DNA of 60,835 bases from an uncultured Bradyrhizobium sp. (GTDB taxonomy: Bacteria > Pseudomonadota > Alphaproteobacteria > Rhizobiales > Xanthobacteraceae), in assembly GCF_936928535.1 (NCBI RefSeq), contig NZ_CAKZHY010000126.1:1-60835 (forward strand), read 5' to 3'. A program made the translations under genes and the position numbers. Within the stretch, counting starts at the first letter, position 1. The number at the start of each line of letters is the position of its first letter. Of the stretch, positions 35,333 through 45,649 are shown one piece after another. The notes below the pieces were generated by a model that saw nothing but the letters and a program-made list of their open reading frames with translations, did not search any database and was not told the origin of the DNA.

Positions 35333-35362
35333 AGGGCCGCCCCTTCGGGCAGGGGCGGCCCT
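35333..35362. terminator. Strong GC hairpin between the paralogue pair and hppA
   Basis: AGGGCCGCCCC and GGGGCGGCCCT make a perfect 11-bp stem over eight loop bases. It lacks a T-run, so it may need Rho or be a structural element. The rest of the 223-base gap before hppA shows no gene. Confidence 0.55.
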
Positions 35363-35446
35363 GTTCACATAAGGGCGCCGCTCCGCATGACGGAAAAACA
35401 ACAGGCGCCGGGGGTACGTACATCAAGGATCTGAGGCAAAAATCAA

Positions 35447-37567
<2,121 letters not shown>

Positions 37568-37589
37568 ACCGCGATACGGCGTGAGACGG

Positions 37590-37619
37590 AACCCCCGCGG
37601 CGCAGGCCGCGGGGGTTTT
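37590..37619 (+). terminator. Terminator of hppA
   Basis: AACCCCCGCGG and CCGCGGGGGTT form an 11-bp stem with a six-base CGCAGG loop, followed by TTA. It lies about 22 bases after the hppA stop. Confidence 0.9.
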
Positions 37620-37846
37620 ACTTTGGGGCGATCGGCATGCATCCGCCCGTCTGAGCGCGGTTCCAGAGCCGTCGTCTTTAAGGTTGTTTAACCCGCTGCA
37701 CTCTAAAGTTGCGCGAGGCCTTGGCAGCATTCTAACCAAGTTCCGTAGTACGCGTTTGAGTCCTTCTCATCCCGTCTGCGGCGCGATGCGCGCTCACATG
37801 TTCAGGCGCTTGCTGCTCCGGCGGCCGGCTATGAGAGGAGGTTCGG

Positions 37847-38011
37847 ATGCGTACACCCGCGTTCGATCAGGTGTACCGCCGTGGCCCGAACAGTCTCGCG
37901 CCGTCATTCGTGGGCTGGACCGGCAACTTCACCAACAAGCCAATTCCCGAATCCGAGATGATCGATTGGCTCACCCGTACGACTGCGCGCATTGAGCAGG
38001 TCGAGGCATAA
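37847..38011 (+). CDS. 54-aa protein heading a dlt-like cassette
   Basis: A 54-codon gene reads MRTPAFDQVYRRGPNSLAPS, continues through an FVGWTGNFTNKPIP segment and ends RIEQVEA. AGGAGG lies about five bases before the ATG, and an in-frame stop lies 13 bases upstream, so this start is the only possible one. Its stop is one base before the ligase ATG, so the two are translationally coupled. It has no membrane helix and no cysteine, so it is not a DltX homologue by sequence even though it occupies the DltX position. It could be a regulator, a carrier partner or an acceptor. Function is unknown. Confidence 0.7.
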   Translation: MRTPAFDQVYRRGPNSLAPSFVGWTGNFTNKPIPESEMIDWLTRTTARIEQVEA

Positions 38012-38012
38012 G

Positions 38013-39563
38013 ATGACTGCTCATAATCTGGCGCTGCATTTCGAAGAGGTCGTCGCGGTCTCGCCGGACGCCATCGCCCTGATCTGCGAAGGCGAGAGCT
38101 TCACTTTTTCCGAGCTCAACGGCTCGGCAAACCGGCTTGCACGTTGGCTGATATCGCAAGGCGTGGACAAGGGCGCCGTCGTCTGTCTCGAGCTGCCGAA
38201 GATGGCCGAGGCCTATGCTCTGGCCGTGGCTTGCATCAAGATCGGAGCGCCGTATGCGTTCCTCGATCCGGCCGCCCCCGCCGAACGTGCCCGGCTGATG
38301 CTGGAGCGATGCCGTCCCGCGCTCGTTGTCAGCGTGCGCGAGGGATTTGGTCCGCGGGCATTGATCGGCGATGACGCCGCCCGCGCGGCCTTGCAGGATG
38401 CCGTGTCGCGCCTCGACGATGCGAACCTGCCGCAAACCGCCCTGATCACCGGGGTTGACCCGGCCTATGTGATGTTCACGTCGGGATCGACGGGCGAGCC
38501 GAAAGGCGTGGTCATCCCGCACCAGGGCGTGCTTCATCTGATCGCTTGGGCAAAGCAGGATCTTGGCATCGGACCCGGCGACCGCTTGACGAATGTCAAT
38601 CCGATCTACTTCGACAATTCGGTCTTCGACATCTATGCGGGATTGTTGAACGGGGCCGCGATCGTCGCGCTGGACGCGCTGAAGGGGCGGCCGCCTGCGG
38701 AGCTGGTGTCGGAGATTACGAAGCATCAGTGCACGTTCTTCTTCGCCGTGCCGACGCTCTTCATGTTTCTGGACTCCATGCATCTGTTGGGTCCCAATTG
38801 GCTGCCCAGCGTGAGCCGGTTCATGTTCGGCGGCGAGGGATTTCCGCTGGCACGGCTTCGCCGGTTTTATGACGCGTTTGCCGGCAAGGCGAAGCTGATC
38901 AATTGTTACGGCCCGACGGAAACTAGCTGCATCTGCAGTGGTTTCGAGATCGTCGAATCCACCTTTGACACCACCGACGGGCTCGCGCCCCTCGGCAAGC
39001 TCAATCCCAATTTCAGTTACCGCATCCTGGACGAGGACATGAAGCCGGTCCCCGCGGGCACGGCGGGCGAGCTGTGGCTGGGAGGCCCGGGCGTCGCTCT
39101 GGGCTACATCAACAATCCACAAGAGACGGCCCGCCGTTTCCGTCAGGATCCGCTGATCGACGGCTATCGTTCGATCCTTTATCGCAGCGGTGATCTCGTC
39201 GAGGCCGAGGCCGGAACCGGTGTGCTCCGTTTTCGCGGCCGTGCGGACAATCAGGTCAAGCTTCGGGGCTACCGCGTCGAGCTCGAGGAGATCGACCACG
39301 CGCTGGTCGCTTGCAAGGGAGTGACGCGCGCGCTCGCCGTGGTGCTTCACGATGCCGGCGGTGCTAGCCGGCTGCTGGCTGCCTATGCGGGTGCGAAGTT
39401 GGCGGAAGACGAGCTGCGCCAACACTGCGCCGCGCATCTTCCCGCCTACATGGTGCCGAGCCGGTTCATCTGGCTGGAAGACATCCCCGTCAACGCCAAT
39501 GGTAAGGCAGACAGGCGTTCGGTGGCGTCACTGCTTGGTCAAGCCGTCGCAAGGGCCTCGTAA
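38013..39563 (+). CDS. DltA-like amino-acid adenylation ligase
   Basis: This 516-aa standalone adenylation enzyme activates an amino acid with ATP and loads it on a carrier protein. Motifs are in place: A3 FTSGSTGEPKG (155-165), A5 NCYGPTE (297-303), A7 YRSGDL (390-395), A8 FRGRADNQVKLRGYRVELEE (407-426) and the A10 lysine in NANGKADR (K498). Overall it resembles D-alanine:carrier ligase DltA (YFDNSVFDIYAG, RFMFGGEGFP), but the position held by the D-Ala-selecting cysteine in DltA (FMFCGE) is Gly273. The carrier is probably the protein encoded at 41074. The substrate may therefore not be D-alanine. Confidence 0.85.
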   Translation: MTAHNLALHFEEVVAVSPDAIALICEGESFTFSELNGSANRLARWLISQGVDKGAVVCLELPKMAEAYALAVACIKIGAPYAFLDPAAPAERARLMLERCRPALVVSVREGFGPRALIGDDAARAALQDAVSRLDDANLPQTALITGVDPAYVMFTSGSTGEPKGVVIPHQGVLHLIAWAKQDLGIGPGDRLTNVNPIYFDNSVFDIYAGLLNGAAIVALDALKGRPPAELVSEITKHQCTFFFAVPTLFMFLDSMHLLGPNWLPSVSRFMFGGEGFPLARLRRFYDAFAGKAKLINCYGPTETSCICSGFEIVESTFDTTDGLAPLGKLNPNFSYRILDEDMKPVPAGTAGELWLGGPGVALGYINNPQETARRFRQDPLIDGYRSILYRSGDLVEAEAGTGVLRFRGRADNQVKLRGYRVELEEIDHALVACKGVTRALAVVLHDAGGASRLLAAYAGAKLAEDELRQHCAAHLPAYMVPSRFIWLEDIPVNANGKADRRSVASLLGQAVARAS

Positions 39564-39598
39564 ATGCCAAAGCCTGCAGTGTCCGGCTGCGTTCTCCG

Positions 39599-41077
39599 AT
39601 GAGCGCAGAGAGCCAGCTCTACGATAACGCCGCCGCGCGTTTGCGCCTGAAGCCGTCGTGGCGGTTGATTCCTCAGATCGATCGCGACCCGAAACTTGTG
39701 GCGGATGTCCAGCAAGCCCATGGCCGCCTGCTACTTTGCTGCGCGGTCGGGCTGCTTGCGATGCTGTTCTGGCAGATCGGTATCGACTTCTCCGCGGCGG
39801 GCCTCGCGCTGGCCTGCGCCTACGCGCCGCGATACCGGCGCATCCTGATTTTTCTCGCGACCTTGCTCCTGCTGTGCCGCAACGGCTTCCTGATTGACCA
39901 TGCGTTTCTCGGGCAGCTGGCGCTCAACGAAGGCGTCGCGGACCGGATCGACCAGACATCGGTGTCGGCGGCCATGCTGGTCGTGACGTTTGCGTTGTTC
40001 TCGGGATTGCTGGCGATGCAGGGATCGGGAGCCATCGCGCTTCGCCGCCCGACGCTCAGCCTGTTGCTTGCATTCCTGGCGCTGGTTGTCCTCACGCAAG
40101 CCAGTTTCATGGCCGGCACACCGCGTGTTCTGCTCTGGTCGTTCCTGATGACGTTCCAGCCCTATCTGTGGTTCCTCGCTTACGGTCTGATGGACGCGGC
40201 CAAGGAGCGATCTCCGGTGTGGCAGCATTTGAGCGTTTTTCATCCCTTCTGGGGAGCAACGCTGACCCCATTCGGGAAGGGGCTGTCCTATCTCCGCCGC
40301 TTCGAGGCCAAGACCCCCGAAGAGCTCGCGGTCACGCAACTCAAGGGCATCAAGCTTGCGGCCTGGATCCTGGTCCTGGCGATCGGCAAGATCTGTCTTG
40401 ATGAAATCGTCCACGGTCAGTTGCGGCTTCCGCTGTTCGACGACAATTTGCTGCAATATCTCGCAGGTCATCCCCAGCCGCGCCTGGTGGGGTGGGCGAG
40501 CGTTGTGGTCTTCTTTGTCGACGATTTGCTCGGCATGACAGTGTTCGGCGGCGTCATCGTCGCAACGGCGCGGCTCGCCGGCTTCCGGCTGTTGCGCAAC
40601 ACCTATCGTCCAATGGAGTCGGCGACGCTCGCCGAGTTCTGGAACCGCTATTACTTCTACTACAAGGAGCTCCTGGTCGATCACTTCTTCTACCCGACCT
40701 TCGTTCGCTATTTCCGCGGTCAGCGGCGGCTTCGCATGTTCTTCGCGACCTTTGCCGCTGCCTGTGTCGGCAACTTGCTGTTCCATTTCATCCGCGACAT
40801 TCACTTCGTCGGCGAAATGGGGCTTTGGCGGGCCGTGGTCGGCGAGCAATCCCACGCGTTCTACACGTTCGTGCTGGCGATCAGCGTGGGGCTCTCGCAG
40901 ATGCGGCGCGCGCCGCAGCCAGCGCAGCGAGGATGGCTGCGCGGCCGCTTGCTGCCTTGCCTGTGGGTCGCCGGATTCTTCTGTCTCATTCACATCTTTG
41001 ATGCGCCGTTGGACCGTGAGCACTCGCTCTGGCAGCGCGCAGAATTCCTGTTCTATCTCCTGGGAGTAACGACATGA
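39599..41077 (+). CDS. MBOAT-like polytopic membrane acyltransferase (DltB position)
   Basis: The 492-aa protein has about eleven hydrophobic segments. Residues 341-370 (SATLAEFWNRYYFYYKELLV and following) align by eye with the MBOAT signature 'S-x-T-x-x-E-F-W-x-R-W-H', and GNLLFHF with H396 matches the later catalytic-His helix. The usual first His (RWH) appears to be Tyr352, so this is a divergent member. In Dlt systems the MBOAT protein takes the aminoacyl group from the carrier and passes it across the membrane; here that role is inferred from gene order. The last four bases overlap the carrier-protein ATG. Confidence 0.7.
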   Translation: MSAESQLYDNAAARLRLKPSWRLIPQIDRDPKLVADVQQAHGRLLLCCAVGLLAMLFWQIGIDFSAAGLALACAYAPRYRRILIFLATLLLLCRNGFLIDHAFLGQLALNEGVADRIDQTSVSAAMLVVTFALFSGLLAMQGSGAIALRRPTLSLLLAFLALVVLTQASFMAGTPRVLLWSFLMTFQPYLWFLAYGLMDAAKERSPVWQHLSVFHPFWGATLTPFGKGLSYLRRFEAKTPEELAVTQLKGIKLAAWILVLAIGKICLDEIVHGQLRLPLFDDNLLQYLAGHPQPRLVGWASVVVFFVDDLLGMTVFGGVIVATARLAGFRLLRNTYRPMESATLAEFWNRYYFYYKELLVDHFFYPTFVRYFRGQRRLRMFFATFAAACVGNLLFHFIRDIHFVGEMGLWRAVVGEQSHAFYTFVLAISVGLSQMRRAPQPAQRGWLRGRLLPCLWVAGFFCLIHIFDAPLDREHSLWQRAEFLFYLLGVTT

Positions 41078-41346
41078 CCACCACAGAGCGCCCTGAAGTC
41101 AGATCGCGCATGAGGCACTACATCACGCAGCGGCTCATCATGAAGGGCGACAGCTCGCCACTGAGCGACGACGATCTGCTGTTCACCAGCGGGCGTCTCG
41201 ATTCACTCGACGCGGTGGAGCTGATCATGAGTATCGAGACCGATTACGGGATCAATTTCTCCGATATCGGTTTCGACCTGACGCGCCTGGACTCGATCTC
41301 GGCAATCGCCGGGCTGGTGCAGCAGCCGTCGGCCGAACCTGCCTGA
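41074..41346 (+). CDS. DltC-like acyl/aminoacyl carrier protein
   Basis: The 90-aa protein is a phosphopantetheine carrier: the attachment serine is S44 in GRLDSLDAVELIMSIETDYG, the standard D-S-L motif. The C-terminal LDSISAIAGLV helix is like that of DltC. It overlaps the MBOAT-like gene (ATGA) and ends the cassette. It probably takes the amino acid from the ligase at 38013. A dedicated phosphopantetheinyl transferase is absent, so AcpS (4118) or another enzyme would prime it. Confidence 0.87.
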   Translation: MTTTERPEVRSRMRHYITQRLIMKGDSSPLSDDDLLFTSGRLDSLDAVELIMSIETDYGINFSDIGFDLTRLDSISAIAGLVQQPSAEPA

Positions 41347-41411
41347 AACCAGGCGCGGGAAGCGGGTCGGGGATGTGGCACAGCGTCATCAGCTGCGCCG
41401 GACCCGGCAAC

Positions 41412-42425
41412 CTACTGCACGTCCATTTGCAGCCCTTCCTTCTGGATGATGCCGGCGAACTTCTTCGTCTCGGCATCCACGAAGTCAGAGAATTGCTGCG
41501 GTGTGCCGTAGTCGGCGCGGGCGCCCATGGCGGTGATCTGCTTCCTGATGTCGTCGCGCTCCAGCATCGTCTTGACCTGCAGATTGAGCGCCTCAAGCAC
41601 GGGCGCGGGGACGCCCTTTGGCAGAAACACCGAGAACCACGACGACACGTCGAAATTGGCAAGCTCCGGCGCACTCTCGCGCATCGTCGGCAGGTTGGGC
41701 GCGAGCTCGCTGCGCTCTGTCGTGGTGACGCAAAGGCCGTTGAGGGTGCCGCTCTGCACCTGCGGCAGGCTCGGATAGAGATTGTCGAACAGGATCTGGA
41801 TGTCGCCGGCGAGCGCGGCCTGGAGCGCAGGCCCGGCGCCGCGGAACGGGATGTGTGTCATCTTCAGCCCGGTGAGCTGGAGGAACCAGGCGCCGGTGAG
41901 GTGAGGGCTCTGGCCGACGCCTGACGAGGCGTAGCTGAGCTTGTCCGGATTGGCCTTCAGATAGGCGATGAGCTCGGCGACCGACTTGATGCCGGTCTTC
42001 GGATGCGCCGACACGATGTTGGGGATCCGGATCATGTTGGAGACAGGCTGGAGCTGCTCCGGCTTGTAGGTGAGGTTCTTGAAGATGCTGTAGGCGATCG
42101 CGTTCGGACCGGGATTGCCGATCAGGATGGTGTGGCCGTCGGCTTTGGAACGGACGACCTCGGCGGTCCCGATCGTGCCGCCGCCGCCGGAGCGGTTTTC
42201 CACGACTGCGGTCTGGCCCCATGCGGATTGGAGATGGGCGGCGAGCAATCGGCCCATCACATCAGTGGACCCGCCGGCCGCAGCCGGCACGATGATGCGA
42301 ACGTTCTCGGTCGGCTTCCAATCGGCAAGACTCGATCGCGGCAGGATCGCTGCGGCGGTCAGGCCAGCGGCACCGGCGAGCACGCGACGGCGGGACAGCA
42401 ATCTCGTCCGAAGCTTGTTGGGCAC
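41412..42425 (-). CDS. Bug-family tripartite tricarboxylate transporter substrate-binding protein
   Basis: The product of about 337 aa has a Tat-type leader (VPNKLRTRLLSRRRVLAGAA) and the Bug fold: VRIIVPAAAGGSTDVMGRLL, VENRSGGGGTIGTAEV, IPFRGAGPALQAALAGDI and ELAPNLPTMRESAPEL. These periplasmic proteins deliver carboxylates to TctAB membrane pumps, but no tctA or tctB is present here, so it is an orphan. The GTG at 42425 was chosen because it precedes the RRR leader and has GGGAG upstream. It converges on the dlt-like cassette. Confidence 0.88.
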   Translation of the reverse strand: MPNKLRTRLLSRRRVLAGAAGLTAAAILPRSSLADWKPTENVRIIVPAAAGGSTDVMGRLLAAHLQSAWGQTAVVENRSGGGGTIGTAEVVRSKADGHTILIGNPGPNAIAYSIFKNLTYKPEQLQPVSNMIRIPNIVSAHPKTGIKSVAELIAYLKANPDKLSYASSGVGQSPHLTGAWFLQLTGLKMTHIPFRGAGPALQAALAGDIQILFDNLYPSLPQVQSGTLNGLCVTTTERSELAPNLPTMRESAPELANFDVSSWFSVFLPKGVPAPVLEALNLQVKTMLERDDIRKQITAMGARADYGTPQQFSDFVDAETKKFAGIIQKEGLQMDVQ

Positions 42426-42556
42426 GAATCCACTCCCTGCTTTTTGTTTTGCAGAGAGCGTAGGGAAGCGGGCGCATAACGGCAAGTCGCGAGCAACAGC
42501 ACAGCTCGTGCGAACAGCGTCACGACGCCGCAGGCAGGCCGTGTCAGCTCACGATC

Positions 42557-43063
42557 TCAGTTGAAGCTGAGCAGCTTGAACAGCGGCGCAAGGTAGCTCA
42601 TCTCCTGACCCGACGTCGGCGTGGTGCGACTGATGGAGTCGAAGATCTTGCCATCCTGGAGGCCGTAATTCGCAAGCCGACGTACCCGCCGGTTCTTGTC
42701 GAAATAGATCGCGATCACGCGCTGGTCGACCACCTTCTGGTTCATGAAGGCGATCATGCGCTCCGAGCGCTGCGAAATGTAATAGAACACCTCGCCGTCC
42801 AGGGTCGCGACGGTGGAGGGCGTGCCCATCACGATCAGCACCTGGTCCTGGCTCGCGCCGATCGGTATCTGCTCGAGCGCACCGGCCGGCAGGATGTAGC
42901 CCTTCTGGAATTGCTCGCCGGTGCAGCCCGCAAGCGCGGCGCCGACCAGCGTCACGGCCGCAAGCATGCGCAGGCCGCGCCAACGCGAGTTCAAGCGGTG
43001 CCAACGTGCATGAAGGCCGCGCCGCGGAGTTGCGCGCAGGCTGGTCTGGTTCGTTATCGTCAT
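42557..43063 (-). CDS. bamE: Outer-membrane assembly lipoprotein BamE
   Basis: BamE is an accessory lipoprotein of the BAM complex that inserts beta-barrel proteins. A lipobox LAGC (in TLVGAALAGCTGEQFQKGYI) is followed by the SmpA/OmlA domain: IPIGASQDQVLIVMGTPSTV and VFYYISQR. The 168-aa frame has an unusually long, Arg-rich N-terminus before the leader, so a start at the internal Met (43063 minus 96) is equally possible. It diverges from the CBP3 gene. Confidence 0.86.
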   Translation of the reverse strand: MTITNQTSLRATPRRGLHARWHRLNSRWRGLRMLAAVTLVGAALAGCTGEQFQKGYILPAGALEQIPIGASQDQVLIVMGTPSTVATLDGEVFYYISQRSERMIAFMNQKVVDQRVIAIYFDKNRRVRRLANYGLQDGKIFDSISRTTPTSGQEMSYLAPLFKLLSFN

Positions 43064-43161
43064 AGTGGAACTGATTCCGTCCCCTTGCGTCGCGCGAGGC
43101 GCTGAAGTACCGGGCGGGGCGTCTTAATGCAACTCGCGCGCGCCCGCTTGCGGAAACCACA

Positions 43162-43716
43162 ATGCTTTGGCCGTTCAATCACTTCAGGAAACCCCGGCTA
43201 GCCCCGGCCGGCACCATTGAAGCCATCTATGGCATGATCGTGACGCAGGCGCGAGAACCCATATTTTACCGGGACTTGGGCGTGCCCGATACGGTTGATG
43301 GCCGTTTCGACCTGTTGCTGCTGCACCTGTGGCTGCTGCTACGGCGGCTGCGGACTGTCGCCCAGGGCCATGCAGAGCTGTCTCAGGCGGTATTCGACCG
43401 CTTCTGCGAGGACATGGACGACAATCTGCGCGAGATGGGTGTGGGCGACCAGAGCGTCCCGAAGCGGATGCGAGCGTTCGGCGAGGCCTTCTACGGCCGC
43501 GTCCAGGCCTACGACCAGGCGATCGAGGCGGGTATTGAGGCGCTGGCGCAGGCGATCTGCAAGAATATCTTGAATGGTTCAGGGCTTGATCAGGCGCGGC
43601 GGCTCGCCGCCTACGCGGCAGCGGCTGATGCCGATCTCGGCCAGGCCGGCGATTCCGCCCTGTTGCAAGGCTCTTTCAGGTTTCCCGTGCCGCTTCGGGA
43701 GGATGAGACGTCATGA
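43162..43716 (+). CDS. Ubiquinol-cytochrome c chaperone (CBP3) family protein
   Basis: The 184-aa protein (MLWPFNHFRKPRLAPAGTIE) matches the bacterial CBP3/UQCC1-like chaperone family: IYGMIVTQAREPIFYRDLGV, FDLLLLHLWLLLRRL and CEDMDDNLREMGVGDQSVPK. In mitochondria CBP3 assists cytochrome b synthesis for complex III; bacterial roles are less clear. It overlaps the DUF177 gene (ATGA) and diverges from bamE, a conserved alphaproteobacterial order. Confidence 0.88.
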   Translation: MLWPFNHFRKPRLAPAGTIEAIYGMIVTQAREPIFYRDLGVPDTVDGRFDLLLLHLWLLLRRLRTVAQGHAELSQAVFDRFCEDMDDNLREMGVGDQSVPKRMRAFGEAFYGRVQAYDQAIEAGIEALAQAICKNILNGSGLDQARRLAAYAAAADADLGQAGDSALLQGSFRFPVPLREDETS

Positions 43717-44294
43717 ACCGATCGATCACCGGGTCCGCGCCGGATCCCTGGCGTTCACCTGTAACAGTAGCGCAAATTCCCGATACCGGGCTTCACCGTG
43801 AACTCGAAGCCTCGGAGGCCGAGCGTCGGGCCATGGCCGATCTCGCGGGCCTGCGCGACATCCTGTCGGCCCATGCCGATTTCGACGTCGAGCCAAAGAG
43901 TGGCGGCCGGGTCCAGGTCACGGGCCGGGTCCGGGCTAGGGTCGGCCAGACCTGCGTCGTCACGCTCGATCCGATCGAGAGCGAGATCGACGAGGAGGTC
44001 GATCTGACCTTTGCGCCGGAGGCCGAGGCGCGGCGGCTGGAGGATCTGATCGAGGAAGGGCAGGACGACGAGGTGGCGCCGGAAGTCGCCGATCCACCCG
44101 AGGCGATCGTCAAGGGAATCATCGACCTCGGCCGCATTGCGACCGATGCGCTGTTCCTGGCGATCGATCCTTATCCCCGCAAGCAGGGTGCCATATTCGC
44201 GGCTGATATCACCGCACCCGATCCCCAGGACCATCCATTCGCGGCGCTCAAGGCGCTTCAGGACAACCAGCGGGGCAAGAAGAAGGGCAAATAG
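43713..44294 (+). CDS. DUF177 (YceD) family protein
   Basis: YceD/DUF177 proteins are linked to 23S rRNA maturation and to control of lipid/rpmF operons. The 193-aa protein has VQVTGRVRARVGQTCVVTLD, IDEEVDLTFAPEAEA and DPPEAIVKGIIDLGRIATDA. The C-terminus is basic (QRGKKKGK). It overlaps the CBP3 gene. In many bacteria rpmF follows; here plsX follows after 293 bases, so rpmF must be elsewhere. Confidence 0.88.
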   Translation: MNRSITGSAPDPWRSPVTVAQIPDTGLHRELEASEAERRAMADLAGLRDILSAHADFDVEPKSGGRVQVTGRVRARVGQTCVVTLDPIESEIDEEVDLTFAPEAEARRLEDLIEEGQDDEVAPEVADPPEAIVKGIIDLGRIATDALFLAIDPYPRKQGAIFAADITAPDPQDHPFAALKALQDNQRGKKKGK

Positions 44295-44587
44295 CGGGCA
44301 TACCCCGTAAGACCGCCGTCCTGGGGGTGTGAGGTCCTTGCCGGACTGGTTTGAAAGGCTGTCTTATCCAATTGATTCTTATGCCATTTTCATGGATTTG
44401 AGTGCGGGCTGCCAGATTGCTCCTAGGCCAAAAGGCTGGGGGCAAGAGGTTGTTTCGGGATAACAAAACGCTATTGTCGCGCCCGGTCCGGGTGCGGCGT
44501 GGCGCTTGGCCGGTCGCCATGTCCATGGCGAACCCATTTTGCGGCCCGCTCGTTCAAGACCGCACCAGACCAGGTTTCCGGGATTCT

Positions 44588-45649
44588 ATGCCAAGCAAGG
44601 TTCGCATCGCGCTGGACGCCATGGGGGGCGACGACGGCGCTGCCGTGGTCATTCCAGGCGCAGCAATTTCCCTCGCGAGGCATCGGGACACTGAATTCCT
44701 GCTGGTCGGAGACCGTGCCAGGATCGAGCCCGAGCTCGACCGGCATCCCCAGCTGAAGGCCGCTGCGAAGGTCATTCACACCGATGTCGCCGTCAGCGGC
44801 TCGGACAAGCCGAGCCAGGCCCTGCGTCGTGGCCGCAAAACCTCCTCGATGTGGCTTGCGATCGATGCGGTGAAGAAGGGGGAGGCCGACGTCGCGGTCT
44901 CCGCCGGCAATACCGGCGCGCTGATGGCGATGGCCCGGTTCCATCTGCGCACGCTGCCTGGCATCGACCGCCCGGCCATTTCAGCGATTTGGCCGACCAT
45001 GCGCGGCCAGTCCGTGGTGCTCGATCTCGGCGCGACCATCGGCGGCGATGCGCGCCATCTGGTGGCGCTTGCGGTGATGGGCGCGGCCATGGTGAGCGTG
45101 GTGTTCGACAAGAAGCGCCCTACGGTCGGCCTGCTCAACATCGGCACCGAGGAGATCAAGGGGCACGAAGAGATCCGCGAGGCCGCCGAAATGCTGCGCG
45201 CGATGAACCTGCCGGAACTCGAATATATCGGCTTCGTCGAAGGCGACGGCATCGGCAAGGGGGTTGCCGATGTGATCGTGACCGAAGGCTACAGCGGCAA
45301 CATCGCGCTCAAGGCCGCCGAAGGAACCGCGCGCCAGATGGCGGAATTACTCCGCAACGAGATTCAGCGGAGCTGGCTATCCAAGCTCGGCTATCTCTTT
45401 GCCCGCAATGCCTTCCAGGCGCTGCGCGACAAGATGGACCCGAACAAGTCGAATGGCGGCGTGCTGCTGGGTCTCAATGGACTGGTGGTCAAGAGCCATG
45501 GCGGAATCAACGCCGAAGGCTTTGCCTATGCGATCGATGTTGGCTATGAGATGGCTCACTACGATCTCCTGAACAAGATCAATCAGATGCTCAACCGCGA
45601 GGGTGGTGCACTCAATTCCGTGCAGACCGCGCAGGAGGCTGTTTCGTGA
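44588..45649 (+). CDS. plsX: Phosphate acyltransferase PlsX
   Basis: PlsX makes acyl-phosphate from acyl-ACP for phospholipid synthesis. The start MPSKVRIALDAMGGDDGAAV is the family N-terminus, and GGVLLGLNGLVVKSHG is near the C-terminus. Length is 353 aa. The frame extends about 60 codons upstream but without conserved sequence. The 293-base gap before it contains ACCCC/GGGGT half-sites near 44302-44331 and no gene. It overlaps fabH (GTGA). Confidence 0.94.
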   Translation: MPSKVRIALDAMGGDDGAAVVIPGAAISLARHRDTEFLLVGDRARIEPELDRHPQLKAAAKVIHTDVAVSGSDKPSQALRRGRKTSSMWLAIDAVKKGEADVAVSAGNTGALMAMARFHLRTLPGIDRPAISAIWPTMRGQSVVLDLGATIGGDARHLVALAVMGAAMVSVVFDKKRPTVGLLNIGTEEIKGHEEIREAAEMLRAMNLPELEYIGFVEGDGIGKGVADVIVTEGYSGNIALKAAEGTARQMAELLRNEIQRSWLSKLGYLFARNAFQALRDKMDPNKSNGGVLLGLNGLVVKSHGGINAEGFAYAIDVGYEMAHYDLLNKINQMLNREGGALNSVQTAQEAVS

